From Dendrophyllia cribrosa (taxonomy: Eukaryota > Cnidaria > Anthozoa > Scleractinia > Dendrophylliidae): 64,000 bases of DNA. The DNA lies in contig JAJLRJ010000008.1 of NCBI GenBank assembly GCA_024195265.1, positions 7,282,988 through 7,346,987 of the forward strand, given 5' to 3'. The position numbers were made by a program, and so were the translations under genes. Below are positions 1 to 13,600 of the stretch, in pieces; position 1 is the first letter of the stretch; each line of letters begins with the position of its first letter. Under the pieces are notes generated by a model. That model ran no database searches, was not told where the DNA came from, and saw only the letters and a list, made by a program, of their open reading frames with translations.

Positions 1-945
1 GGAAAACGTCAATTGAAAAAAGGATTTGCGCTATTTTAAACTACTTTGCAATTGTTCCAATTTGGTTAGTTTGTTTAATGTGACCGGATTGTCCAGGAGC
101 TGAAAATTCAAACGGAGAAAGGAAAATTAACCGTCGTGTATTCACGTTCTCCACAAAACCTATAATTTGATCATTTGACGTTGTTGTTTTGCAGGAACGG
201 CAAACAAATGTACCAAAATGTAAAACGCACGTGCAGAGGCATTGTTTTCGCTCATTAAACCTATTGTTTTCTACCGTTCTCGCTGCCGTCGCCGTCGTCA
301 TTGCTTAATCGGATTTTCTCGGTTTTTCACGGTAAATATTCACGATTTTTGGTGAAACAGAGGAAACATTCAGTAAGTCTTATCTAACAAAGCCATAAAA
401 AAATTGGTACATAATTTTCGGCAATTTACTCACTTTTCGTTTTTTCCGGAAACGTGCGGCGATGCCGCGAGTAAGAGGTGTGTAATATAAATGATGAGAC
501 AAGCATCTGAGATGAAAAGCCTCTCAGATGAGAGCGAGAGAGAAGCATCTGACGCCCAGGGTCCACGCGCAGACTGTTCTCCTTTAGGAGTTTAATTCAA
601 AATTTCCGAGGAGCATCCCCGTACCTTTCGTATGGGAGTCCCCCGGGGGGAGGGGGGCTGGACAAGGATGCCAAATAGAGTCCAAGAATCGCGGAGTATT
701 TCGTCACGTCACACACGATGAAATGGCGTTTTCGTAGGTTATTTCCAGCGGTTCGCAGCCATGTTTGTTTTCTGCCAATCTGAAACTGTCTTCCAACGAA
801 ACGAAGACATTTCGTCACGTTTTTCTCTACAAAAGACTCCAGGATTATGTTGATTATTTTGGCAGCCTGGGCCGGGTTTTCTATGCCCGACCCGCCATTT
901 TGAAAGCGAAGAACCCTTGGAACGAGGTTGCCACACCCTATAATA
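1..945. other. Non-genic stretch downstream of the receptor gene
   Basis: No gene recognised. A block at 490-560 repeats CATCTGAGATGAAAAGC-like words, and 597-660 has a C/G-rich run (CCCCCGGGGGGAGGGG). Short open frames here lack codon structure or family resemblance. Confidence 0.5.
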
Positions 946-961
946 AACTACGTGGATGTTC

Positions 962-1201
962 AAGTAATGTTTACTACATGAGCGGAAGTGTTGTATCGGC
1001 CTATACAATCACGTGGCGCAGCCGAGTGAATGTATAGGCCGATACAACACAGACGCGAATGTTGTAAACAACTTGTGAAATTTACATTCCAGATACAACT
1101 CACTAGTGGTTGCATCTAACTTACATTCCAGATACAACTCACTAGTGGAGTTGTATCTGATTCACAGGGTTAACCATGTGATTGGAATGGCTCATTTCTA
1201 T
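962..1201 (+). repeat. Dispersed repeat H, copy 1
   Basis: About 240 bp present again in the opposite orientation at 47517-47755. Contains two facing TATAGGCCGATACAACAC blocks and a tandem word CATTCCAGATACAACTCACT. No coding capacity; probably a MITE. Confidence 0.75.
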
Positions 1202-1700
1202 TTGTTAGTACCCTTATGAATTATTAAGTAAGTTTACAAAGCATCAAAGACACTTGCCAGCTACCAAAACAATACCTTTATCTTATACAGAAAAATAGGG
1301 TCTTACTTCGTGTACCGCACAGATGACGTAAAACAATAGGAAACATTGTTTTCGGTCATTGTTTTTGGGTAAAAGAATTTTGATGAAGCAGTTTTCTTTT
1401 GTTTTACGTCATTTGTGTTCTCTACACGAAGAGCCGAAAAATACAACTTGTAAACACAGAAAACAGACCCACCTTAAGTTACTATTAATAAGCTACAAAA
1501 TGAGAATAAAATGCAAAATTATACTAATTGTTACCATAGTTACCATACAGTGTTTGGAAGCGTCCCAATAAATAGGTATCAAATACCTTTTAAGTTGAAT
1601 TACAAGTAAGCTTCGTAGTATATGGAAAGCTTTTAAAACTTCCTTGAAGATTTAATGCACTTTCAACGTTTTAATAGAACATGTATTACGGTTTATCCAT

Positions 1701-1999
1701 TAGAGCGGATTTCAATTGACTCTCGTAAAATTTAAACCAAAGTAACAACTCTGACCAATCACAACAGACGCAGACAATCCAATGAACCAATCCAGGAGCT
1801 TATTACCCCTGACCAATCAGAACTCGAAGCAAATACATGTAGCCGGCACCAAGCGCGGGAAAACGCATGCGAGCAAGTCACGATTGGTTTTGGTTTTACT
1901 TCTGATTGGTTGATGAAGTGACGCGAGATTTTTTAGCCAATCACAAAGCGTAGAAATGCAAAACCAATTACCTTCGACACTCAATTGAAAACAGCTCTA
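1701..1999 (+). repeat. CCAAT-rich MITE family A, copy 1
   Basis: About 300-bp element with terminal inverted repeats TAGAGCGGATTTCAATTGA ... TCAATTGAAAACAGCTCTA. The interior carries many CCAAT/ATTGG boxes (for example CTGACCAATCACAACAG, TCTGATTGGTTG). No coding capacity. Confidence 0.88.
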
Positions 2000-2440
2000 A
2001 CAGTCTTTGCACAAAGTAAATACACTGCATGCACTGTTGTTGCTCAGCAGATCACAGAACAATTCACAATGATGAAAAAAAAGAAAAATTTCCATACTGA
2101 TTTTTCCTTTTTTCGATTCAAGTCCGTTCTTGCATATAAATCTCTACACATGGTGCCAGCTATCTGCTAACCGAGTTTAACACGACGGGCACCAAATTCA
2201 CGCATAGTAAATAAAGTGCAATGGTTATGAAACCTGAGAAATGACTTTGTTCGATGTTTTTGTTATCGTTTTTCGGCCTTGACCCTGCACAACACAACAG
2301 ATGTTGAACTTTTGTTCGAGCAACTGACCAATAGAAATGGTGCTATGAAGTTATTAAGTCATAGCGTGTGATCGAAAAACAAAAGATGCGCAAGGTCAAG
2401 TACGGTTCAACATAAGTTGTAGCGGGTCATTCTAACCCTA

Positions 2441-2623
2441 TAGACCACTTTCATAATGGCGGCCGATTTATTTATTCTTTTATTTGTATGTTAATTAGCC
2501 TCACTGGCCTCATTTTAGAGTAAAAATTCTTTTGAATTTTGCACATGTCACCGAGGCCAGTGAGGCTAATTAACATACATATAAAAGAATAAATAAATCG
2601 GCCGCCATTATGAAAGTGGTCTA
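2441..2623. repeat. Hairpin MITE family B, copy 1
   Basis: Almost complete palindrome: TAGACCACTTTCATAATGGC ... GCCATTATGAAAGTGGTCTA, with arms of about 75 bp and a short loop. Flanked by TA. The same family occurs at 35791-35971. Confidence 0.9.
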
Positions 2624-2799
2624 TTGGATGGATACAATAGAACGAGAAACAATAGAAATAAAACAATTGAACGAGTCGACAATGAAAACTATTGTTTGTT
2701 TTAACCAATCTCGACAGATCTTTCGAGCAGCTGCTACACTACTCGTTGTAGCTTCTTTGTTATCGCCTTTGAAGTCTGTAAGGTTTCATAACCAGTCCC

Positions 2800-4516
2800 T
2801 CGATTAACTATGATGGATGCAATGCCGATCATGTAATAGAACATGTATTACGGTTTACTCATTAAAAGCGTTCGCACAAAGTAATTTTTCAACGTAAAAA
2901 GCTTGATTTTCAGAATGGTCTTAATGTTTGCATCCAAAGTGAAAAATTCCACATTTGTAAGCTTTTTTATTTTCCTGGAAATTTGCACTATCACATGTTT
3001 GGCCATTGTAATTTTGAAAAATACTTCTTAGATCTTATTGGTTACAAACTGTTTCAAACAAAACTGACAACCCTTCAGACCGTTCATAAAGATAACCAAG
3101 TCACAAGTATGGAGTTTTCTCAGAGTTTGTTTCAAGGTGAATTGTTTAGTAACAGTGCTGTTAGTTTTCTGCAATCTGTTTTTGTTCGGTTATACGCTAG
3201 CATTATACAAGCTGTATACAATGTTTGTAAGCAGCGAAGCACTGAAAGCCTAGCAAGATTATTACACAAACATGAATCGTTTTACTAGTACTTTCCCCAA
3301 GCCATTAAATATTACAAAGACCTTACATCTTGAGAAAAGCTATAAACATTACAGATTATAGTCTTTCAACACAACGAGCAGATGAATACATCTCCACGCA
3401 CGCAGAGAAAGAGAGCAATTTGGTGGCATTCTACATGGACTCAGTGTAGTCAAGACTAAACACTTTACTGTCGCTACAAAACTTCTAGTTTTTGAAAAAA
3501 TACGAAGCGGAAAAACTAATTATATCAAAATTATAACTACATCAAAAGTACGCTACTGGTTATCATTACTAAATATTTTTACTCTAAGATACTTCCTGCT
3601 GAGAAGGCACCCTGACTTTGCATTATGTTATGGGTTAACTATTTTCAAGTTATGGCCTCGTTTGCTCTCATTCAAGAGTCCAGTTAAAGGCGAGCATTTT
3701 GTGTACTAACAGAGATTCTTAGCTACAATGTTAGCGCAGTTTTCACAAAAAACAAATAGCTAAATCCCTTAAAAATAACTCAACAGATTGTTGAAAACAA
3801 AAACTGACAGGTCCCTGTCCATACTAAGTAGGAATCCGACGATTTTTCTTGCAATTTTACTTAGGAACACTTTACAAATGAACAACACTCTTTCTCCGAA
3901 GTTCAGTGGGTTTCCCCTGAACAGTAACACTTCAGGATTTCATGTACAGACTCAAAAGTGAGAACCACCTTGTACAGCATAATAAACAGTACCACAGGAA
4001 AGTACTGCTCAGTAGCTTTTAATTGAATGGTCACACTTTAGGATTTGATCCACAGACTCAAAAGTGAGAACCATGCATCTTGTATAGCATAATAAACAGT
4101 ACCACAGGAAAGTAGTGCTCAATATATTTCGTTTGAATGGTCATTGTAGGATTTCATCCACAGACATGTGAAGCATAGTAAACAGCACCGCAGTAACGTA
4201 CTGCTCAGAAGCATTCATTTGAATGGTAAAACTTCAGGATTTCATCCGTAAAGTTGGACTCAAAAATAAAAGACACATTTATACGAGAATCTAATTTTGA
4301 ACTTTGAATGAAAAGCCTTAACCTACAGATCAAGACGTGTCTTCTTCACAGAGGGTGCCAGCCTAACCTAAATCTAGATCCTTAATATTATAAGTTATAA
4401 GGGTATACAGAGAACATGGCAATGCCTTCCCTAAGTTAACTACTTTTAACCTTACAAATTAAGTACCCACAACTGTTACGTAAAAAAAATAACAAGGTTG
4501 TACAGAACTTGAAGCT
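2800..4516 (-). other. Probable 3' UTR and downstream region
   Basis: No coding signal on either strand. Transcript-sense AATAAA occurs at 2972-2967 and ATTAAA at 4023-4018; neither can be called the true polyadenylation site from sequence alone. A three-copy block of the 106-bp satellite (about 3921-4260) lies inside. Confidence 0.4.
3921..4260 (+). repeat. Satellite S array 1 (about three 106-bp units)
   Basis: Units contain GGATTTCATCCACAGACTC, CAGCATAATAAACAGTACC and TTTGAATGGTCACACTT. Same orientation as the array at 20.8-22.0 kb. Confidence 0.85.
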
Positions 4517-4623
4517 TTAAATCATGGCCAGTTCGTCGCTATCACCAAGGGGAATTTTCTCGGAATCTTTGTAAAACTTCCTTCCCTTTTTTGAGCGATC
4601 GTTAAAAATCTCGTCAGGAGAAT
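4517..4623 (-). CDS. Exon 36 (C-terminal tail and stop codon)
   Basis: Acceptor TTCTCTTGTAG, phase 1 in, ends TAA at 4519-4517. Reads DSPDEIFNDRSKKGRKF, then KIPLGDSDELAMI. An acidic patch followed by a hydrophobic end resembles the GGA-adaptor signals at sortilin-family C-termini, though no exact DxxLL is present. Confidence 0.92.
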
Positions 4624-7600
4624 CTACAAGAGAATAAGATAAAACATGATAAGGATCGATATTACCATCAAAAATAATCCTCTGCATAGAAATGGCTGAA
4701 AGTTATCTATATTCCTTTTTGACAAAGAAATTTAAATCTTTAATCGTATTACAGGCAACTCTCTTTAAGACGAATATCGTCGGGCCGGTACTAGCTGTTC
4801 GTCCAGGAGGGGGTACCGGACGGATATCGGATATCGTCGGAACTGGCACTAACTTTCCCTCTTGGAGAGGGGTACGGGATACCGTCGGGACCGGCACTAA
4901 CTGTCCGTCTTAGAGAGGGGTACCAGACGGGTACCGGATACCGTCGAGACCGTCACCAACTGTCCGTCTTAGAGAGGTGACTGCCTTATAGAGAGTCAAG
5001 GTAACCTGGCACCAGTTGTCCAAAGATGGTGAAACAGAGGTCGTTTATTACAAGTTGCAAACTGGAACAAGACAAATAAAATAGGAAGGAACACTCACTT
5101 GGTGCCGTACAGAATAAGACCAACTGAAGGACGTACAAAACAAGTCCTTTGTTACTGTCAGTAATTCAAACATTGCTTCCCCAAATCATATTTGCTGTCA
5201 TATTCAACATCTATTCCTTGCTCGGAGGAACTTTTTCATGGAAAAACACATTTCTCAAGTGTCCACTGACTATTTCAAAGTGCCCGTTGTCCGTTTTAGA
5301 CGTGTCCGTCTAAGGAGAGTTTTATAGTTACAGAATTAAAGGCTCCTGTGAGACAACTCGTGATAACGAAACAAGCTTCGGCCCTCCCCTTTCCAAGGCA
5401 TTTTTCTCCACCGTCTCCACACCCCTTTGCGACATACTCCCCACCATTCCCTTATGAGTAAGGCAGGTGACCACTGTATATCGCGGGCTCAATGTTTACA
5501 ACTGATCGACGACCAAAAATTTGCATATTTTTCCCCATTTGCTATAATAACTAACAGACAGTTGAGTGTACCTGCTTCCATCTCCTCGTGGTAAACGACT
5601 TTCATTTCATCCTCTTCGTGGCTTTGTTCACCCATCTGACCGTAATGCTTCTGAAGAGATTTGTATTTCATGAAGTAGAAAATCAGGCCACCTAACAAAG
5701 CGATGCCTGTAGAAAAATAATTGAAGTCAGTCATATTTGAGTGATAGAGCAGTTTTCATTCGAGTGTCGTAACACCAAACCCAAAGTAATTACTCTTCCA
5801 CAAATCGTATTTACTGTTTTACTTATGATTGGTTGAGAAAGTGGCGCGAGTTTTTCTGGCCAATCACAATCCTACAAGCCAACTCGTGAATATGAAACAA
5901 CTTTTGAACCCTCCCCACTCCTCTCCACTCTCCTGCTCCACCGACCCAACCCCCTCCCCCCTCCCCACCCTATGCGTCCAACTCCCCACCCTCCCCATCC
6001 CTCCAATGCCGTTTCAATTCTCTATTTTTGAATTGCCCATAATACACTTTGTTTGCCCCCCAAATTTTGCAGAAACTATTGTTTGTAAATGCTCTTGGGA
6101 GGACTGCATATTCTCAAGAGCATTTCAAAACAATAGTTTATGCAAAATTTGGGGAGCAAACAAAGTGTATTATGGGCAATTCGAAAATAGAGAATGGACA
6201 AGGTAGACGTCCATTACCTATTGTATTTGGAACGGGCATGCGCAAGCCTAGCGGAATTACCAAGAAAAGTTTACAGCCAATAGATGGAAGGAAGGAACTA
6301 CTGAAAATTTGCATATTTGTCTTTCTGCAAAAACTCGTTCAACGCTTCGCAGATTCACGAGTTAAAAATTGAAAACTGCTCAATGCAGTAAAAACTGCCT
6401 CTTGTGTCGTATAAAGCTGCGTTTTTGGGGGAGGAAAAAGCCGGATTCTTGAATTTAAAAAAAAAATGATTTTGCATTTTGTTTTCACTAAAATCCACAA
6501 ATGGATCATGAATCCGTTGAATCCATACTTCGATAAGATTCAACAGATTAAATCAAAATCCAGATTTTTGAGATTCGTAAACTGTGCTTTTTCTAGGGAA
6601 TGGATTCGAAAAAAGTACATCTGACAAGCGGTCTTTTGTACAACTATACTCGTTCCGTTCGTTGTTTTGTTTCCTTCACGATTTCATTTCATAGTCAATT
6701 CAGGTAAGATTTTATTGTATATATTTTGAAAATTATATGTTGAAGCAGAGAGAAATATACGAGGGAGTCAAAATTGGTTCATAGGCACAATGTTTTTTTT
6801 TTCACGTAAAATGATCCATTTTCGGATATTTCGTTGTTTTAGTCATAAAGAATCCATAGGATCTGAGGTCACAAATCCGATTTCAGATTCTCCCAATAAA
6901 TAACAATTTTTGTCGTGCTCTTCAATGCAACTTTTGTCGCGTGTGTAAACAAGCGGCAATTTCTGTGCGATTTGCGTGCGATATTTGTTGCAATTTGGCG
7001 TGTTTTCCCAAAAAATCGCCGCCAGGTTGCATCGAACGGACACCCCAGAAACCCCTGCGACACCGCGCGACAAATCGCGCTAAAATCAAACTAAAATCGC
7101 CGCTATAGTTTACATAGCGATCTGAAGATGCATTTTGCGCGCGACAAAAATCGCCTGTGTAAACAGCCCGAAAGATGAACAGAGTGTTGACTGTTCAAAA
7201 CTTTACTCCAGAAATCATCAAAACAGCAAATACGGCATTCCAAAGCTCTTACCTATTAGAGCAAGAGGTATAGCAATTGCTAAATAAGCTTTCTTTGAGC
7301 TGCTGTCATCTGTTCTAGCTCCTTTCTGTGCAGCGATAGATGGTTTTCCTGCTGCTTTAGTTGTAACCTCTCCATTTCCTCCTGGTGTAGGTGAAGTATC
7401 TCCAGTATACACAAAAACACGCCTTAAAAGGGGAAAAGAAGGCAATATCACTTACAGTTATTGTGGATATAAGGAAACAGACAAAAACTAAAGGAGGAAT
7501 TACAGTTAAATACAATTTTTGCACTATTTTAGAACGGTTTCATGGAATTATCTCGTTATCTTTTCAAGCAATCCAAACCTTCCCGGTCTGCAGATTGAAG

Positions 7601-10600
7601 ATATGTGATGTTCTGTGATTTATTTTAGTGATTCGGGGGAGGGTGAATTTCTGAAATTTAGTAAGTACAAAATATTGTAGATGCGATGAAGTTTTAAAAT
7701 TAGCATTTGAATGTAATAATTAATAGATGGACACCAAATGAAAATGGAAACATATGAGAGGTTTTATAAACTATTGGGAGAGAAAAATAGCACCAACAAT
7801 AATAAGTGTCGGCATGTGTAGCCGACATAACCTGCATCACACAGATCACACTGGAATGGAAATCATCAAGAATGGATGCCGGCTGGACACGAAGGTGTAC
7901 AGGAAGCCAACAGACACTGGGCTACTGTTACATTACCAAAGCCACGTGGATGGGAAATATAAACGTTCACTACTGAATACCATGCTTAACCGTGCGTTTA
8001 AACTCTCTTCTACGTGGCAGCTTTTCCATGAGGAATGTGAACGCCTCAAAGAGATATTCTCAAGACTGCGCTACTCGGACAAACTCGTGCAGTCCACCAT
8101 CCGACAATTCGTTAATGGAAAGATATCTGATGATCAACGTGCAAAACAGCAAGCGTCTGAGAAGGATCAAGATCCAATCAGAATCGTGCTCCCATTCAAA
8201 GACCAGAAATCTGCTGACTCAGTTAGAAGACAACTTAGAGACCTCAGCCGCAAGATAAATGCAGAAATTAGTCCTGTGTACACCAGTTGAAAGATCAAGG
8301 ACGAAATCAAAGTGAAGGAAGACAAGCCGCCCCTTGTGAATCAACAATGCGTTGTATACCATTTCCAGTGTGATCTGTGTGATGCAGGTTATGTCGGCTA
8401 CACATGCTGACACTTACATCAACGCATTGAAGAACACAAGGGGTCGGCAGTCGGAAACCACCTCAGAGAGCAGCATGATATGGACTTGAATGACATTGCG
8501 CGAAGTTTTAAGATTTTAAAGAAGTGTCAGAACAAATTTGATTGTCTTATTTTTTAAATGCTTTTTATCAAAGAACTCAAGCCAACACTGAACAAACAGT
8601 GCGACTCAATCCGCGCTAAGTTATTTGTTTAGAAAGTCCTTTTAACTCTTGTTTTATTTACTTAATTAGTTTAATTTTTTTTTATCACCTATATTTACAT
8701 ATTTTACCACATTTTTGCGCTCTCTACATTCTTATGCTTTTATACTGTAATATATTTATGCTAATTTTGTATTCTTACATCCACTTGAAAATGACCTCGG
8801 AGAGGTCGAAACGTCGTGATTTTTTATCGCTAATTTTTATAGTAAAAAGTTATTTTTATTGTAATTTAATTTCTTCCTGTGTATATAGACTATAACTAGT
8901 TAGTAAATTTTTACCTCTCGATAATGATTTTCTAGATTTCTGATTAGTCCAACCGCTATCGATCTGAGTCGTTATTGGTTAATTTGCCCAAATATGGAAA
9001 AATGACGAATTACGCGAAAAAAAAATTGTTTTCCTCGTCGCGGAAAAAAATGGCACGTGCACGTGGCGGGCAAATCTTTCCTCGTCCGCAGTATAATTGC
9101 CCACTCCAGAAACTATTAAAAATACCATAATACTCTTTAAAGTGCAGGTTCGGGTGGTGCTTGATGTAAGCCTCATTTTTCCGATTTCTTTTGTTTTCAG
9201 CACGAACTGCACGTGCTATGCTTCAACTTCGTGGCAATTTGCATACGGTGCACATTTGTATGCGAACACACAATGCTACGTCCTAGCGTTCCTACATGTA
9301 CTCTGAATTCCATCGTGCCATTCTAACAAAGGAGACTTGAATAATTACACCCCGGTGAGGCTGAGCCTGCACATAAAAGATTATTATGGTATTTTTCGGA
9401 GTGGCCAATTTCCACAATTGTTATGTTCAAATCCATAACCATTTCTGCCAGTCCGATTACGACTTATTTTTGAAGGAAACTTTGACATTCTTCTCGATCT
9501 TATTTTGAAGGAAACTACTTTTGAAAGAAACATTTTTCTCGATCTCGCCGCCTGTTTATAGCATTTACTCGCTTTCGATTTGTGAAGCGGTCATGTGACA
9601 TTTGTTCACTGACGTGACAGTCGTGTATTTTTTGGAGCGGAAATATATTTTTTCCAATTTCCGGTTATTTGAGTGTTTGAAAATTTACTAAAACAGTTAT
9701 TAGAGACTATCTATGATATCGTAGGCGGTTTATTCCAAGGAATCACGTATTCTGTTTTAAACTATTGTCTTATGCAATGTAATGTAATTTCACTATTTGG
9801 AATTTGAATAAATAAATAAAAATACAGGTCTCGATGGAAAAGGGCGTTTGACAAATTCAATCAATTTCCTGAAAGCTATTTTTTTTAGGATTTAGCCACA
9901 GTTAAAGGCCAGTCAGTACAAATCAATGGCCAATGCTTTGGTGAAATTCTAAGGTGATTAACCTTCGTGCCAAAACCAACACTTATGCTCCAATTTCACC
10001 GAAACCTTGAACTACTGTTGCAATGAATTACAACTGTTAACTTACTTTAAAGTGCCAGCAATTAATGTCCAGTCCAGTGCTTTAAAACCACCATTGAGAG
10101 CTGATTTGGCTTTGTCCATTGGAACACCTAAACACCGAAAATAGTGTTGGTTTTACCACACATTAGAGCAGTTTTCATTTGAGTGTCGTGAAACCAAAAC
10201 CAAAGTAATAACTCTGACCAATCACAGCAGTCGTAAACAATCCAATGAACCAATCAGAGCTCAAAGCAATTACATGTCGGCGGCGCCAAGCGCGGGAAAA
10301 GGAGTGCGAGCAAGTCACGATTGGTTTTGGTTTTACTTCTGATTGGTCGAGAAAGTGGCGCGAGATTTTTTAGCCAATCACAAAGAGTAGCAATGCAAAA
10401 CCAAAGCAATCGTGTAATTACTTTAGACACTCAATTTAAAACTGCTCTAAAGAGCGGTTTTCAATTGACTGCCTTGCGTGATTTCGTGATTGCTTTGGTT
10501 TTGCATTGCTACGCTTTGTGATTGGCTAAAAAATCTCGCGCCACTTTCTCGACCAATCAGAAGTAAAACCAAAACCAATCGTGACTTGCTCGCACGTGTT

Positions 10601-13600
10601 TTCTTGCGCTTGGTGCTGGCTGCATGTATTTGCTTCGAGCCCTGACAAGGTAATAGCCCTTTTCGCGGCTACCCTTTCTCGTTTGCATTACAATAAAAGT
10701 TAACGTGGTTGCAAGGCAATTTCGGACAATTTACGAAACTCAAGTGAAAACCGCTCTTAACAAGCCTTGTTTATATTGCTCGTGTAAACCAAAAACATCA
10801 CATTACCTGAGGCATTAAGTGGAAGGAGAAGATCAAACAGAACCTTGCCACCATCTTTCACAACAACAGCAGCTAACCGAACACTGAAAAGAATAGAACG
10901 TAAGATTCTGACTCCTCTAACACGAGACATTCAATATGAAATAGTTATTAAGGATGAGCCAGTCAGTCATCTGATAAATGCATCCTAATAATATATTGTG
11001 TCTTTTGTCCTGATCCTTTAAAATTACATTTCACTAACATATATCAAAAGTTCAGAACATTTTGCGACGCCAACTACGAAAGAACACTAAAAACCACCCT
11101 TTAGATGTGGCCAAAAAGAACAAACAAACATGGAAACGTATTCCTCCTATAAATGCAGTGGCACTGGACCTCAAGGAAAAGGTACAAAAAAACTGATAAC
11201 ATTACTTGATACTTTTTATAACATTTCACGGCAACACTCGAAAAAAACCTTTCATGGGTGGGGGGGGGGGGGGGGGGGGGTATGGATATTGGTTACACTC
11301 ACTATAGTATGTCAGCTTTTGTAGGGGGAGGGGGGAATGGTATGCCAGCTTTTGTAGGGAGGGGTATGATTATTGGTTACACTCACTATAGTATGTCAGC
11401 TTTTGTAGGGGGGGGGGGGGGGTGGATATTAGTTACACTCACTCTAGTATGCCAGCTTTTGTAGAGGGGGGGGGGGGGGGGTTGGATATTAGTTACACTC
11501 ACTCTAGTATGTTAGCTTTTGTAAGGGAGGGGGGGTTGGATATTGGTTTCACTCACTCTAGTATGCCAGCTTTTGTGGGGGGGGGGGGGGTTGGATATTG
11601 GTTTCACTCACTCTAGTATGCCAGCTTTTGTAGTTGCAGCTTTGATGAATTTTGGAATGAATTTCAATGAATCTTCACCATTCATCCTGGCGCCATCATA
11701 TTCAAGCTGAAGACGTTCTGTGCCTTTTATTGCTGCGGAATAACATTCACAGACACTCACGCATTAAAATAAAAATCCTTTATTTACCCTCGGCAGTGTT
11801 TATAGCACAAGTGCTAGTGGGACCGAGCATCAATTCTACTACATTATATTGAATCAGTAATTTAGACCAAACGTGGTACGAGTTTGGACGTATCTTAGCA
11901 TTGTACAACCCTACGTTTCATAATTGAAAAGTGATGATGATGATGATGATGATGATGATAAAACAATAGAAATGACGACTCATACCTGCAACAGTCCTTT
12001 CGTTTACAGGATCTATGTGCTGAGATCCTGTTCCAGCATTGTTTACTGGAAACACAATAAAGAAATATGATGTGCTGCTGAACAGATTCTTAAATGTGTA
12101 GGCTGAAGTTGAGCCAGACACGGTGACCTCATTTCTCCTATTATAAATTGACGATTTACTATCAACAACAACTTTGCCCCAGTTGATCTGCAACGAAACA
12201 AAAACAGCACTACATCAAAACACAATTAGAGCGGTTTTCAATTGAGTGTCGTAAAACCGAAACCAAAGCAATTACTCTGACCAATCACAACAGTCGCAGA
12301 CAATCAAATGAACCAATCAGAACTCAAAGCAAATACATGCAGCTGCCTCCAAGGGCGGGAAAACCTGTGCAAGCAAGTCACGATTGGTTTTGGTTTTACT
12401 TCTGATTGCTTACAGTGGATTTAAGCTTACTTTGGCGCCGGTTGCCAAGTTCGTTGGGAAATTTGGAAATACGTTGCGAAGTTATCAATTACATTTGTCA
12501 GTTAGGCAAACAAACTGCGAACTACGAAACAAAAGTTGGCAACTTCAGTGCCAACGAAAACTGTAAAGTCTGAAGTTGTTCTTTCGCTATTTGCGGAGTC
12601 AAAACAATTTTTAGCTCTGGGTGGTTTTCTCATCCTGATCCTGTCTTTGCAACAGATATATATATATATATATGGTCCAAGAATGCAATTGGGTCCAAGA
12701 GAACATGGAATCCTGACACATGCGCACAAATGGATACCGCTGGCCACAGGGAACACTGACGCTCTTTGTTGTTAACTCCGTAATATAAGCACCTTCTTTA
12801 CCACATCAGGCAAACTAGTACCTTATATTTTATGATTTCTCCATTTGGTTCATCTGGCGTGGACCACGTGATCTTAATAGTTGCTTGTTTAGGATTAATG
12901 GGTTCTGCAGTCACAAATTTCACAACACCAGGGGCTGAAAATAAATTATTAAAATATTAGAGCTAATTACTAGTAGTAAACACAGGTACCAGTTTCCAAC
13001 CGAGCGGTGCCCCTGAAAAATGTGCGTGCGGCTAATTTGGCGTTGACCAAAATCTCAAAAAAGCCTGCCTTCACCAGATTAGAAAGCGTTCTATCATCGA
13101 CGCAATTAAAATAAACTTTAGACAGGGTTTAAGAAAGTCGTGGTCTAAAACAATTTTACTAGAATAAGTAGCAAAAAGATACTTATTTTGTCTATTTGGG
13201 CAAAAAGGAGGTGCACTTTTTCAAGGGGTCACTTATTTGAGAAGAGGTGCTCTATTTGCGGTAATTTATCAACCCTTTAAGCCCTAAGAGTGATCAGCAT
13301 CAAATTTCTCCTTGTAATATTAATGTTTTATCAATCAAAAAGGTCATGAGAATTAAGGACATGATCACACAAGATAAGTTCTCTTGATATCCAAACAATT
13401 TCTCCCCACTACTTCTATAGGAAATGTATATGACTAGAAATGAGAATTTAAATTTTGATGTTAAGGCTTAAAGGGTTAGAGGGACACTGTCCCGCCGAAA
13501 TAATGAAATTTGTCTTACTTAATTTCTGTTATATCGTGAAATGCCACCAAATATACAACTACACTAGATAAAAAGATTCTATAGAGCAAAACAGAAGCAG

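Noticed and set aside
2983..3288. 101-residue open frame on the plus strand downstream of the gene
   Set aside because: No family resemblance, no splice or promoter context, composition like the surrounding non-coding DNA.
10873..10886. Exon 32 acceptor TCTTTTCAG at 10886-10887
   Set aside because: It has the better pyrimidine tract but gives GTG TTC GGT TAG in frame; GTTCGGTTAG gives an open, in-phase exon. RNA is needed to settle this.
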